A DNA stretch of 64,000 bases from Streptomyces beigongshangae (GCF_019710745.1 NZ_JAHKJW010000007.1:62001-126000); one strand, 5' to 3'. Counted from the stretch's first letter, positions 8,219 to 16,595 are shown. The notes: generated by a model from the letters alone, not told the origin. Numbers and translations are program-made.

Positions 8219-8590
8219 GGTCGTGTACTGCCCGGTCACCGCGAGGACCTCGATCCCCGGGAGCGGATCCTCCGGATGTTCGACCTCCCGGCGCCGGACA
8301 CGTCCCCCGTGCGCGGGTGCCCGTTCATCGACGCCGCGGCCGAGTTCCCCGACCCGCACCACGCGATCCACCGGTACGCGCGCGAGCAGAAGCTGCTGAT
8401 GGCGCAGCTCGTCACCGAGCTGACGGCGGAACTGGGTGCTGCCGAGCCCGCCGTGCTCGCCGAGCAGCTGGTCACGCTCGCCGACGGTGCGGCCAGCCGT
8501 GCGATGGTGCTGGACCAGCCGGACTACGGCCGGCACGCCCGCGCCGCCGCGGAGACCCTGCTCGACCGGGCCCTCACGCCGATGAGTTGA
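8219..8590 (+). pseudogene. TetR-family regulator remnant (C-terminal ligand domain only)
   Basis: The frame reads the typical end of a TetR protein: DPRERILRMFDLP, RGCPFIDAAAEFPDP, ASRAMVLDQPDYGRHARAAAETLL. The N-terminal HTH is missing; upstream in frame the sequence runs straight into the stop of the preceding gene at 8207-8209. An ATG at 8276 could give a 104-residue product, but it would not bind DNA. This is a decayed or deletion-truncated gene. Confidence 0.75.
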
Positions 8591-8651
8591 GAAGGCGGCG
8601 AACGGCGGGCGGGCGCCGGTGCGGTCGCGGACCCCTCAGGGCGCGGCGGCG

Positions 8652-8741
8652 GGGCGTGGAGTGACGGGGGGCGGAGCAGCAGGGCGTGGAGTAGCGGGGC
8701 GTGGAGTGGCGGAGCGTGGAGTGGCGGGGCGTGGAGTGGCG
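8652..8741. repeat. Tandem repeat, six 15-bp units
   Basis: Six adjoining 15-mers of the form GGGCGTGGAGTGGCG run from 8652 to 8741; copies 3-6 differ by at most two bases and copy 2 is the most diverged. It lies in the 233-bp gap between a TetR remnant and the 3' end of the spermidine synthase gene, so it does not encode protein on either strand that I can support. Confidence 0.85.
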
Positions 8742-8823
8742 GGGCGGCGAAGACCCGGCCCGGCGTGCCGGGCACGGTGGCCGGCTACGACAGAACGCGC
8801 GCGGTGATCCCGTGTGCGGGCGG

Positions 8824-10428
8824 TCAGTAGTTCTCCCACTCGTCCAGCACGTACTCCATCACGGCCGGGTCCATCAGCGTGCTCGGCCGTACGTCCTGGC
8901 GGCGGCGGTCCACGGGGAAGACCGCGGCAGCCTTCAGGACCGTCTCGTCCAGGTAGCGCAGGCGCGGGGCCCGCGGTGCCAGCCGCAGCGGCGGGGGCGT
9001 GCCGCCGCCTCGGGCCGCCAGGACGAAACCCCAGTTGCCGAAGCTCGGTACGTCGACCTGGAACTCGGTGGTCGCGTAGCCGGCCGTCTCGATCGTCCTC
9101 GCGATCGACCAGTACGTCTTCGGCGCGAAGAACGGCGACCCGCCCTGCACCATCACCCTGCTCCGCGGCGTCAGGACCTGGCCGAGCAGGTGGTAGAACT
9201 CCACCGAGTACAGTTTGGCCAGCGCCGCCGTGTCCGGGTCGGGGAAGTCCACGACGACCGCGTCGTACCGCTGCCGGGCACCGCGCAGCCAGTTGAAGGC
9301 GTCGGCGTTGACGACCTCGACCCTCGGGTCGTCCAACGCCCTGTCATTGAGGTCGCGCAGGGACGGGAAGTCGCGCGCGAGCCGGGTCATCGCCGGGTCC
9401 AGTTCCACGAGGGTGACGTGCTGCACGTCGTCGTAGCGCAGCACCTCCCGCAGGGCGAGCCCGTCTCCGCCGCCCATGATCAGCACGTTGGCGCGGGAGC
9501 CCGCGAGCGCGGGGTGGACGAGGGACTCGTGGTAGCGGTACTCGTCGACGGAGCTGAACTGGAGATCGCCGTTGAGGAAGAGCCGCATGTCCGGTTCGCC
9601 GGTGAAGGCGGTGGAGCGGGTGACGACGATCTCCTGGTACGGCGTCGTCTCCGCGTGGACGATCGGGTCCCGGTACATCTGCTGGCGCGCGGTCATCTCC
9701 AGGTCGTCCGCGAGCGCGTACGTCGTACCGAGCACGGCCAGGACCGCCGTGACCCCGGCCAGCAGGGCGTTGCGCACCCAGCGCCGCAGCTGCCGGCGGA
9801 AGATGAACACCACCACGATGACACCGGCCACCGCGTTCACCGCGCCGACCACCAGCGTGCCCTTCAGCTGGCCGAACGTCGGCAGGAGCCACAGGGGGAA
9901 ACCCAGGCCGCCGACCAGCGCCCCGATGTAGTCGACGGCGAACATGTCGGCGACCGCGCTGCCCGCCTCCTGCCGCCGGATCCGCTGGAGCATGGTCATC
10001 AGCAGCGGGATCTCGGCGCCGATCAGCACGCCCACGGCCACCGCGATCACGATCATCGCCGGGGTGTACAGCTGGAGCCAGGCGAACGCCGAGTACAGCA
10101 CCAGCACCGACAGCCCGCCGACCAGCGCCAGCACGCCCTCCACGAGCGCGAACGCGCCCACCGCGCGGCGGCGCAGGGGTTTGGCGGCGAGGGAGCCCAC
10201 CCCCATGGCGCACACCATGACGGAGATCACCACGGAGGTCTGGAGCACCGAGTTGCCGATGAGGTAGCTGCCCAGCGCGGTCAGGGCCAGCTCGTACACG
10301 AGACCGCAGGCCGCGCAGAGGAAGACGGCGAACAGCAGCAGGAAGCGGGCTCCCCGGGTGTGCCGGACGGCCGGGGGTCGGGAGGGCGCCGCTGCGGTGT
10401 CGCTGCCCTGCACGGTGGTGGCGCTCAT
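8824..10428 (-). CDS. Membrane spermidine-synthase-like protein
   Basis: A 534-residue protein with six to seven N-terminal helices (about residues 25-215) followed by a soluble spermidine synthase (SpeE) domain. The latter has LIMGGGDGLALREVLRY for methylthioadenosine/dcSAM binding, VELDPAMTRLARDF, and VVVDFPDPDTAALAKLYSVEFY. Such fusions transfer aminopropyl groups in principle, but the substrate is unknown. The ATG at 10428 is 11 bases after the DUF350 stop. It is the last gene of the DUF2617-DUF4247-DUF350-SpeE operon, a conserved actinobacterial set whose role is not settled and which has been linked with envelope stress. Confidence 0.87.
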   Translation of the reverse strand: MSATTVQGSDTAAAPSRPPAVRHTRGARFLLLFAVFLCAACGLVYELALTALGSYLIGNSVLQTSVVISVMVCAMGVGSLAAKPLRRRAVGAFALVEGVLALVGGLSVLVLYSAFAWLQLYTPAMIVIAVAVGVLIGAEIPLLMTMLQRIRRQEAGSAVADMFAVDYIGALVGGLGFPLWLLPTFGQLKGTLVVGAVNAVAGVIVVVFIFRRQLRRWVRNALLAGVTAVLAVLGTTYALADDLEMTARQQMYRDPIVHAETTPYQEIVVTRSTAFTGEPDMRLFLNGDLQFSSVDEYRYHESLVHPALAGSRANVLIMGGGDGLALREVLRYDDVQHVTLVELDPAMTRLARDFPSLRDLNDRALDDPRVEVVNADAFNWLRGARQRYDAVVVDFPDPDTAALAKLYSVEFYHLLGQVLTPRSRVMVQGGSPFFAPKTYWSIARTIETAGYATTEFQVDVPSFGNWGFVLAARGGGTPPPLRLAPRAPRLRYLDETVLKAAAVFPVDRRRQDVRPSTLMDPAVMEYVLDEWENY

Positions 10429-10439
10429 CGGGGACGCCG

Positions 10440-10877
10440 TTACGAGATCGCCGCGCCGACCATGAACCCGGTGCCCAGGTACATGCCGGCCTGGACCCAG
10501 GCGGCGGGGTGCGGACGGCCGTCCTGGTCGTCGAGGACGACCGCGCCCATCTGGCCGGGTGTGAACACGCCGATCACCACGCCGACGGCGGTCATCACCA
10601 GCACCCCGGCCAGGCCGTACAGCAGCGTGCTGACCAGGCCGTAACCCAGGCCCCGCTCGGACTCGCTCGCCTCGATGGCCTTCATGATGACCAGGCCCAC
10701 GGCGACGGACTGGCTGCCCAGCAGAACGGCCGCGCCGCGGTTCCGGTCGGTCCACACCACGTGGTACAGCTTGCCCGGTGTGACGAGGTCGAGGGCGATG
10801 AAGCCGACGGCCATCACGACGAGGCCCACGATGCCGTAGAGCAGGGCCTGGCCGGTCGACTCGAAGATCTCGGTCAC
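10440..10877 (-). CDS. DUF350 membrane protein
   Basis: A 145-residue integral membrane protein with four predicted helices: LLYGIVGLVVMAVGFIALDL, AAVLLGSQSVAVGLVIMKAI, LLYGLAGVLVMTAVGVVIGV and a C-terminal GMYLGTGFMVGAAI. The internal repeat (two LLYG...V..GF/V units) is characteristic of DUF350. It sits between the DUF4247 lipoprotein and the SpeE-like gene on one transcript. Function is unknown. Confidence 0.88.
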   Translation of the reverse strand: MTEIFESTGQALLYGIVGLVVMAVGFIALDLVTPGKLYHVVWTDRNRGAAVLLGSQSVAVGLVIMKAIEASESERGLGYGLVSTLLYGLAGVLVMTAVGVVIGVFTPGQMGAVVLDDQDGRPHPAAWVQAGMYLGTGFMVGAAIS

Positions 10878-10974
10878 TGCGTTGCCTTTCCTGGGGTGGG
10901 GCCGGAGCGTGATCAGGTGCTGTGCGGAAGGAGCGGGTGGTGCGCCGGGGGTGGATCCGGCCGGTCAGCGGGCG

Positions 10975-11388
10975 TTACTTGCCCTCGCCGGGACCGCCGC
11001 CGCGGAAGCTCGAGCTGTTCGGGTTCGGCCAGGAGGCGAGGTACCGCTGGTGGCGGTGGTAGCCGTTGCGGTAGTCCTCGATCTCGATCAGACTGCCGCC
11101 CCGGTGCGGCGAGACGGTGACCATGTCGTCGCCGTAGCGCAGGAACTCCTTCCTGCCGCCGGAGGCGCGGTCCTCCGCCCTCCGCTCGGCGCGGATCGCC
11201 CGGGCGACCTGGCTCGGAGGGCTGTTCGGATCGCGCCAGTCGGCCCCGGTCTCGGTGTACGTCTTTCTGATCCACTCGCGCGGGACCGCGTTGCCGCTGC
11301 CCCCGTCCCCGTCGTCGGAGCAGGCGGCGAGCAGGGTCGCGGTCAGCACGGCCGCCACCGCCGCACGGACGAGTCGGGCGCTGTTCAT
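10975..11388 (-). CDS. DUF4247 lipoprotein
   Basis: A 137-residue exported lipoprotein. Residues 1-22 form a signal with lipobox LLAACSDD; Cys22 would be lipidated. The mature part contains VPREWIRKTYTE and DDMVTVSPHRGGSLIEIEDYRNGYHRHQRYL, typical of DUF4247, and a Gly-rich end. The ATG at 11388 overlaps the stop of the upstream DUF2617 gene as ATGA, and GGAGG is 4 bases upstream. It belongs to the DUF2617-SpeE operon. Confidence 0.85.
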   Translation of the reverse strand: MNSARLVRAAVAAVLTATLLAACSDDGDGGSGNAVPREWIRKTYTETGADWRDPNSPPSQVARAIRAERRAEDRASGGRKEFLRYGDDMVTVSPHRGGSLIEIEDYRNGYHRHQRYLASWPNPNSSSFRGGGPGEGK

Positions 11389-11891
11389 CGGGCCTCCAGC
11401 CGGCTGTACGTCGATACGATCTGGCAGTTCTGTGGATACGTGTGCCAGGTGCGCCAGGCCAGTCCGGCGCCGTACGGTCCCTCGGCCGTCTCGGCGACCA
11501 CCGCGGTGACCGCCTCCGGCGAACCGGGGAAGACTCCGCACAGGCTGTGCTCGGCGTCGGCGGCCCGGCCGAGAATGTGCGCCACCCGGGCACTGAATTC
11601 TCCGGGAGCCAGTCGGCGGGTGGTGGCGCCGAACTCGTAGGCCCGGCCCGGCAGGCGGCGGGCACAGGTCCGGGGCAGACCCCTCACCGCGCCCTGCAGA
11701 CAGGCCACCGTCTCCCTCACGGGACCGGCGAACACCTGATGCGAGGCCCCGAGCAGCCGAAGCCGCACATCCAGCCCGCCGAGCGACACCACACGTTCTG
11801 CCAGTGCCGGACGCTCCGTCAGGTCCAGCGAGAAGCAGAGTTGATCCGCGTCCGTGTCCAGATAGGGGGCGTCCAGAGAAACGGCGTACAC
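11385..11891 (-). CDS. DUF2617 family protein
   Basis: A 168-residue soluble protein of the actinobacterial DUF2617 family, starting MYAVSLDAPYLDTDADQLCFSLDL and containing GLDVRLRLLGASHQVF and the end-region GLAWRTWHTYPQNCQIVSTYSRLE. I chose the GTG at 11891 because family members begin close to this point; the frame stays open to 12002 but that extension looks unrelated. It is the first gene of the operon with DUF4247, DUF350 and SpeE-like genes. Function is unknown. Confidence 0.82.
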   Translation of the reverse strand: MYAVSLDAPYLDTDADQLCFSLDLTERPALAERVVSLGGLDVRLRLLGASHQVFAGPVRETVACLQGAVRGLPRTCARRLPGRAYEFGATTRRLAPGEFSARVAHILGRAADAEHSLCGVFPGSPEAVTAVVAETAEGPYGAGLAWRTWHTYPQNCQIVSTYSRLEAR

Positions 11892-12035
11892 ACGGCCCCC
11901 CGGTCGTTTCTTGCCATAAGCAGCGCCCGAGTATGACACACGCGTTCGTGGGACCTGGGAGGTGGGGCGACGGTTCCACGGTGGAGGGCTCGCCCGCGCC
12001 ACGGATCACCCTCTCGGCAGTACGGGTTGCCGATC

Positions 12036-12056
12036 GAGTAGACCAGTCGTATAGTC
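12036..12056 (+). promoter_or_regulatory. NemR-like operator upstream of the DJ-1 gene
   Basis: TAGACCAGTCGTAT at 12039-12052 matches, in reverse, AAGACGACTGGTCTA at 14170-14184 in front of the NemR-like TetR gene. The two differ at one position within the 13-bp core. It lies about 200 bp upstream of the DJ-1/PfpI start. Confidence 0.65.
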
Positions 12057-12100
12057 ATGGACATCGGAACGCGGCACACGCTGCGGAAAGGCTGAACGCC

Positions 12101-12253
12101 ATGGGACGGATCAAGGCGGGTACGGAGAACCGCACAGCCGTCGGCGGACCGGCACGGGATCGCACGACCCCACCGCGGCCGGCCTCCCGGCACCCCTCCG
12201 AAGCGACAGCGGCACAGGCGCCCGACCCCGGTCCACCGACAGAGGAGTACTGA
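12101..12253 (+). CDS. Possible 50-residue leader ORF before the DJ-1 gene
   Basis: ATG 12101 (GGAAAGG ten bases upstream) opens MGRIKAGTENRTAVGGPARD..., ending TGA 12251-12253, two bases before the DJ-1 start. It is rich in Ala, Pro, Thr and Arg with no known domain. It lies downstream of the operator and may be a translated leader or just untranslated 5' sequence. Confidence 0.25.
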   Translation: MGRIKAGTENRTAVGGPARDRTTPPRPASRHPSEATAAQAPDPGPPTEEY

Positions 12254-12255
12254 CC

Positions 12256-12945
12256 ATGAAGGTTCTGATCGTTCTCACCTCGCACGACGAGCTCGGCACC
12301 ACCGGCCGCAAGACCGGGTTCTGGCTGGAGGAACTCGCCGCGCCCTATTACCACTTCAAGGAGGCCGGCTGGGACATCACGCTCGCCTCGCCCGAGGGCG
12401 GCCGCCCTCCACTGGACCCCAAGAGCAACGAGCCGGACTTCCAGACCGAACAGACCCGCCGCTTCGAGGCGGACGCGGAGGCGACCGCCGCCCTGTCGGA
12501 CACCGTACGCCTGGCCTCCGTCTCCGCCGACGACTACGACACCGTCTTCTACCCCGGCGGCCACGGCCCGCTGTGGGACCTGGCCGAGGACGCCGACTCC
12601 GTCCGTCTGATCGAGACCACGCTGCGCTCGGGCAAGCCCCTCGCGCTGGTCTGCCACGCGCCCGGCGTCCTGCGCCACACCGTCGACGAGGACGGCACGC
12701 CGCTGGTGCGGGGCAAGAAGGTCACGGGCTTCACCAACTCCGAGGAGGAGGGCGTCGCCCTCACCGAGATCGTCCCCTTCCTGGTCGAGGACGAACTCAA
12801 GAGCCTCGGGGGCGTCTACTCCAAGATCGACGACTGGCAGCCCTACGTCGTCCAGGACGGCCTGCTCATCACCGGCCAGAACCCCGCCTCCTCCGGCCCG
12901 GCCGCCGAAGCCCTCATCAAGCTGGCCGACACGGTCACCGCGTGA
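12256..12945 (+). CDS. DJ-1/PfpI family protein, Hsp31/glyoxalase III-like
   Basis: A 229-residue class I glutamine amidotransferase-like protein. The nucleophile elbow LVCHAPGVLRH puts the catalytic Cys at 133; the Glu-rich motif GFWLEEL (about 21-27) and VFYPGGHGPLWDL match the Hsp31/HchA-like subgroup that removes methylglyoxal without glutathione or acts as a protein deglycase. GAGGAG lies upstream of the ATG at 12256. A NemR-type operator in its promoter supports induction by reactive carbonyls or other electrophiles. Enzyme activity is inferred from family. Confidence 0.88.
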   Translation: MKVLIVLTSHDELGTTGRKTGFWLEELAAPYYHFKEAGWDITLASPEGGRPPLDPKSNEPDFQTEQTRRFEADAEATAALSDTVRLASVSADDYDTVFYPGGHGPLWDLAEDADSVRLIETTLRSGKPLALVCHAPGVLRHTVDEDGTPLVRGKKVTGFTNSEEEGVALTEIVPFLVEDELKSLGGVYSKIDDWQPYVVQDGLLITGQNPASSGPAAEALIKLADTVTA

Positions 12946-12988
12946 ACAAACCTCCCGCCCGACAGCGGTAGTGGCAGCGACAGCGGCA

Positions 12989-13035
12989 GCGGTGCGGGAT
13001 GCCTGACGAGGTCGTCGTCCGGCATCCCGTACCGC
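12989..13035. terminator. Terminator hairpin between convergent genes
   Basis: Left arm GCGGTGCGGGATGCC (12989-13003) pairs with GGCATCCCGTACCGC (13021-13035) at 14 of 15 positions, with a 17-base loop. It separates the DJ-1 gene from the convergent membrane protein gene and could end both transcripts. Confidence 0.75.
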
Positions 13036-13108
13036 TCGCCCGCACACGGCCGGACTCCCGTCCCGGGCCACGAGGCGAGCGGAACGGCTCCTCGGATCCG
13101 AACGGACC

Positions 13109-13867
13109 TCAACGCGTGGGAGTACGCGTCACCTCCCTGGCGTTCTCCCAGTGCCTGTCGAAGTACGACTTGAAGTACGACGCGGCCTCGCTGTCCTCGA
13201 TGCGCATGCCCTGGACCCGGTCGCCGACGGTGAAGGCGAGGAACACCGCGCTCGTGTCCATGATGGCCATGCTCATGAGGTCGGCCTTGATGGGCCAAGC
13301 CACCTCACGAATGCTGTAACTGCGCAGGTGGCGGGTCTGCTCCCGGTGCCGCACCGTCCAGCCGGAAGACATTCTGGCCGAACCGAGGCAGAACAGGCGC
13401 CGCACCGATCCGCCGGCGTGCGCCCAATCGAGCACTGCCTGGAAGTAGTCCGAGAAAGCAGTGGACGACGCGCCGAAGTCATCCGGCGTTTCAAGCCGCA
13501 TATACCATGCGTCCATATGACTGGGGCAGCGGTTGACGAGGTAATCGACCTCGGCCCTGTAGAAGGCGGCCGCGTCCGAATAGTGTTCTATACGTGACGA
13601 GTTCACCCGATCGAAGTCTCGCCGCAGCAGTTCGAATTCAGTGCGGAGATCCGCCAGTTCCCGGCGTGACGCGGTGATGGGGACGAGGGAGCGCAGGATC
13701 GCATAGACCGCCGTGAACAGGAAGGGCATCTGCCAGGCGACGGACAGCCCGAAGAGCCCGGCGGTCACCGAACCGCATACGGCGACAAGACAAGCGATGG
13801 CCAAACCCCGCTCGTCCCAGCGCTCCAGCAAACTCCCCGGTTCCGAAGCGGTCCGCGAACCATCCAT
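13109..13867 (-). CDS. Two-helix membrane-anchored protein of unknown function
   Basis: A 252-residue protein. After a short N-terminal stretch, two membrane helices span about residues 22-62 (LAIACLVAVCGSVTAGLFGL and MPFLFTAVYAILRSLVPI), then a charged coiled-coil segment (ELADLRTEFELLRRDFDRVN) leads into a soluble domain. That domain contains RLFCLGSARMSSGWTVRHREQ and AVFLAFTVGDRVQGMRIED, and ends SYFKSYFDRHWENA. The C-terminal region resembles in layout the phospholipase-D-like or DUF domains that sense ligands, but I cannot name it. The ATG at 13867 follows GAGGT; the frame is open upstream to 13978. Confidence 0.6.
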   Translation of the reverse strand: MDGSRTASEPGSLLERWDERGLAIACLVAVCGSVTAGLFGLSVAWQMPFLFTAVYAILRSLVPITASRRELADLRTEFELLRRDFDRVNSSRIEHYSDAAAFYRAEVDYLVNRCPSHMDAWYMRLETPDDFGASSTAFSDYFQAVLDWAHAGGSVRRLFCLGSARMSSGWTVRHREQTRHLRSYSIREVAWPIKADLMSMAIMDTSAVFLAFTVGDRVQGMRIEDSEAASYFKSYFDRHWENAREVTRTPTR

Positions 13868-14168
13868 ACACACCTCACAGACTTTCGGCGCCAAGTCCGT
13901 CCAGTGGGTGAGCCCCGTGGGGGTCGATTCCCTGCATGTGTCGAGATCAATCGCTCCCGGCTTGCAGAACGCAAGCAATCTGACAGCCGACTCGCACGCC
14001 CAGTCACACCTTTTACCGGCTGCCCCTCAAGAAGGTGCGGCGCTCAGCGATGCATGAACATGCCCACGTCGCGCACCGGCCGGAACCGGCCGTCCGCGGG
14101 TCGGCCACGACGGGGAGCGGGCGCGCGACAGGGGCGGCCCCCGCTCGGCGATCCGCCGCCGTGCGGCA
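13868..14168. other. Intergenic region with no recognised gene
   Basis: The ~300 bp upstream of the membrane protein and before the NemR-like operators is more AT-rich than its surroundings around 13920-14010. No credible gene was seen; promoters for the flanking divergent genes are expected here. Confidence 0.5.
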
Positions 14169-14206
14169 TAAGACGACTGGTCTAATTTTCTAGAGAACCG
14201 GTCTAC
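14169..14206 (+). promoter_or_regulatory. Tandem NemR-like operators at the TetR promoter
   Basis: Two similar sites lie side by side: AAGACGACTGGTCTA (14170-14184) and TAGAGAACCGGTCTA (14191-14205), both with AGA...GGTCT half-sites. They sit 22-57 bases before the ATG at 14227, so the regulator probably represses itself. A third copy lies before the DJ-1 gene. Confidence 0.75.
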
Positions 14207-14226
14207 TCCGGTGCTACGGTTGAGCC

Positions 14227-14814
14227 ATGCCAGTCACCAAGGTGGAAACACGTCAGAGCCTCCTGGACACCGCACGGCGGATCGTGGCATCGAAGGGCTA
14301 CGCCGCGGTCGGCATCAACGAGATCCTCGCCGCGGCCGGCGTCCCGAAGGGGTCGTTCTACCACTACTTCGGCTCCAAGGACGCCTTCGGCGAGGCGATG
14401 ATGAAGAGCTACTTCGACGACTACCTCGCGACCGTCGACGGCATCGTCGCCGACAAGGGCAAGAAGTCCGCGGAGCACCTGATGAGGTACTGGCAGAACT
14501 TCTACGACACACAGGCCGTGGACGACTGCCAGGGCGGCTGCCTGGTCGTCAAGGTCGGCGCCGAGATCGCCGACCTCTCCGAGGCGATGAGAGTGGCGAC
14601 GAAGGCCGGGACCACCGCGATCGTCGACCGGCTGGAGCGGATGATCAGCAACGGCATCGCGGACGGGTCCGTGTCCGTCGACGGCAGCCCCCGCACGACA
14701 GCCGAGGCCCTCTACAACCTGTGGCTCGGAGCGAGCATGATGGCGAAGATCCATCGCAGCCCGGACCATCTCGACCGTGCCATGACCGTCACCCGCCAGG
14801 TCCTGCACATCTGA
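14227..14814 (+). CDS. TetR-family repressor, NemR-like
   Basis: A 195-residue TetR protein. The HTH (residues 9-55) reads GYAAVGINEILAAAGVPKGS then FYHYFGSKDAFGE, very close to E. coli NemR. The segment DDCQGGCLVVKVGAEIADLSEAMR aligns with NemR GCLTVKLSAEVCDLSEDMR, placing Cys105 at the position of the NemR sensor Cys106; Cys101 is an additional candidate. NemR responds to electrophiles, HOCl and methylglyoxal. Tandem operators precede the gene, and a matching operator precedes the DJ-1 gene at 12256, so it likely controls both. Confidence 0.88.
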   Translation: MPVTKVETRQSLLDTARRIVASKGYAAVGINEILAAAGVPKGSFYHYFGSKDAFGEAMMKSYFDDYLATVDGIVADKGKKSAEHLMRYWQNFYDTQAVDDCQGGCLVVKVGAEIADLSEAMRVATKAGTTAIVDRLERMISNGIADGSVSVDGSPRTTAEALYNLWLGASMMAKIHRSPDHLDRAMTVTRQVLHI

Positions 14815-15030
14815 CAACCCCTGGACCACCGGGAGAACCCCCGGGAGGACGTGGTCCTGGCCTTGGCCCGCTCGTACCGGTGCTCCGCGCCCCCTGACGG
14901 AACCACGTCCCTCGTCCCGCCGGCCCGTCGTCCGCTGACAGCACCTCGTCGCACGCGGCTCCGGCGCCCTTGCTCCTGATTCCCGCTCTGAGCCTGTTGC
15001 CGTTCCGGGCCCTGCCCGAACCGGCCGGAC

Positions 15031-16083
15031 TCACCGTCGAACCGTGCCGGATTCGGCGAGTTCCCCCTGACGCGGCCCGCTGTCGACACGATGTGCGGTG
15101 TCGCGGAACTGTCTGGGCGAGGAGCCGGCCACGCGGCGGAAGGCAGTGCTGAACGCGCTCTCGGATTCGTAGCCGGTGGCGGCGGCGAGTTCGGAGATCG
15201 ACCTGGTGTTGCGGCGCAGCGCATCGCGGGCCAGGCTCATCCGCCACTGGATCAGGTACTCCAGTGGCGCGGTTCCGACCTGTCTCTTGAAGGACGCGGC
15301 GAACGCCGAGCGGGACATGCGGCTGATGCCGGCCAGTTCCTGGAGGGTCCATCTGTGCGCCACGTCCGCGTGCATGGCGCGAAGTGCGGCACCGATGCCG
15401 TCGTCGTTGAGCGCTCCCAGCCAGCCGGTGGGCCGGTCGGTCTGCTCGGCGTGGGCGCGCAGCACGTGGACGAACAGGATCTGGGCGAGATGGTCCAGCA
15501 CCAGGGAGCGGCCGACGGCGTTGTTCTCCACCTCGCTGTTCAGCAGTTCGGCCACGTGCACGAGCAGCCTGTTCCGCGGATCGGTGGCCCGGACGTGGAC
15601 GAGGCGCGGCAGGACATCGATCAGCATCGAGGCATTGGGCTGGTCGAACCAGAAGTACCCGCCGCACAGGTAGGTGTCCTCCTCGGTCTCGGGCCCGATG
15701 CGCACCACGCCGTTCCTGGCGGTCTCCCACAAGGCTTCCGCGGCCTGCGGTTCCGCGGTGAGGCTGCCGGCCATCCGGTAGGACGGCGGGTTGCCCAGCA
15801 GGTAGAAGTCGCCCTCGCGCAGGAGCACGGGCTCCTGCCCGTCGAGGGCCAGCCAGCATTCACCGCGCACGACGCCCCCGATCTTCACGTGCGGGAACGC
15901 ATCGAAACGCACCGCCCATGATCGCGCGGCACGGAGGCCGGGATCGATCACGGTGCGGGGCCGCAGCAGCCCTATGGCGTCGGCGATCGGATCACTGGAC
16001 CCGAGCGGCGACCCAACAGTGGACGATGCATAAGAAATCCTGGATTCCACGTTATGGATCGTAGCAAGCCGAGTGCACACCAT
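15031..16083 (-). CDS. AraC-family transcriptional regulator with cupin domain
   Basis: A regulator of up to 350 residues. The N-terminal AraC-binding/cupin_6-type domain (about 35-225) includes HVKIGGVVRGECWLALDGQEPVLL. The C-terminal double HTH includes WTLQELAGISRMSRSAFAASFKR and ISELAAATGYESESAFSTAFRRVAGSSPRQFR. Such proteins often control adjacent dehydrogenase genes, and the SDR remnant lies just upstream. The start at 16083 is uncertain because conserved sequence begins near residue 30. Confidence 0.87.
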   Translation of the reverse strand: MVCTRLATIHNVESRISYASSTVGSPLGSSDPIADAIGLLRPRTVIDPGLRAARSWAVRFDAFPHVKIGGVVRGECWLALDGQEPVLLREGDFYLLGNPPSYRMAGSLTAEPQAAEALWETARNGVVRIGPETEEDTYLCGGYFWFDQPNASMLIDVLPRLVHVRATDPRNRLLVHVAELLNSEVENNAVGRSLVLDHLAQILFVHVLRAHAEQTDRPTGWLGALNDDGIGAALRAMHADVAHRWTLQELAGISRMSRSAFAASFKRQVGTAPLEYLIQWRMSLARDALRRNTRSISELAAATGYESESAFSTAFRRVAGSSPRQFRDTAHRVDSGPRQGELAESGTVRR

Positions 16084-16206
16084 TGACCCGGCGGGCTGGT
16101 GGGTCGCAGGCCGGCGGCGCTCCCTTCCGTGAGCACGACGTCCGCATACGGCGTGAACGGCTCGGCGAGCCGGCGACCGGGGCCGGGGTCGAGGCCGTCG
16201 CCGGCA

Positions 16207-16516
16207 CTACTTCAGGACGCTGCCGCCGTCGGCGAGGGCGATGTGGCCGGTGACGTGGTCCTGGCGCATGAGGCCGATGTACACCTGCGCGACGCCCTCC
16301 GGGTCGGCGACCCTGCCCAGCAGGGTCTCCCCGGCGAGCTGGCCGAAGAGCCGGTCCGGAGCGCCCTCCCAGAGCGGAGTGCGCACGACGCCGGGAGCGA
16401 CCGCGTTGACACGGATCGGGGCGAGTTCCACCGCCGGTGACCTGGCGGCGGCGTTCACCGCGGCACCGACGCTGCTGCCGAACAGCTTCTCCTCGGTGTT
16501 GCGTTCTTTGGCGCTG
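16207..16516 (-). pseudogene. Short-chain dehydrogenase remnant (C-terminal third)
   Basis: The frame encodes the end of an SDR: SVGAAVNAAARSPAVELAPIRVNAVAPGVVRTPLW, then LLGRVADPEGVAQVYIGLM and VTGHIALADGGSVLK. The Rossmann nucleotide-binding motif and Ser-Tyr-Lys site are absent. Upstream the frame meets a stop near 16517, exactly where the operator for the next TetR gene begins, so a deletion joined the SDR fragment to that promoter region. Confidence 0.8.
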
Positions 16517-16531
16517 TGTCACTCAGCGACA
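16517..16531. promoter_or_regulatory. TetR-type operator
   Basis: TGTCACTCAGCGACA is a near-perfect palindrome (6 of 7 positions per arm around a central C). A related half-site GAGTGACA follows at 16548-16555, pairing with TGTCACTC at 16517-16524. It lies about 65 bases before the TetR start and between it and the divergent SDR remnant. Confidence 0.65.
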
Positions 16532-16595
16532 TAACTGACCTGCCATCGAGTGACATCAGACATCGGTCTCCACGGACAAGCTGGCCGAAGCCCGC

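Noticed and set aside
8652..8741. CRISPR-like array
   Set aside because: Units are contiguous 15-mers without spacers; an ordinary tandem repeat.
8701..10644. 647-codon plus-strand frame opposite the SpeE-like gene
   Set aside because: No recognisable domain; composition typical of high-GC antisense frames.
12055..13071. 338-codon minus-strand frame opposite the DJ-1 gene
   Set aside because: Antisense shadow; the plus strand has the nucleophile elbow and a ribosome binding site.
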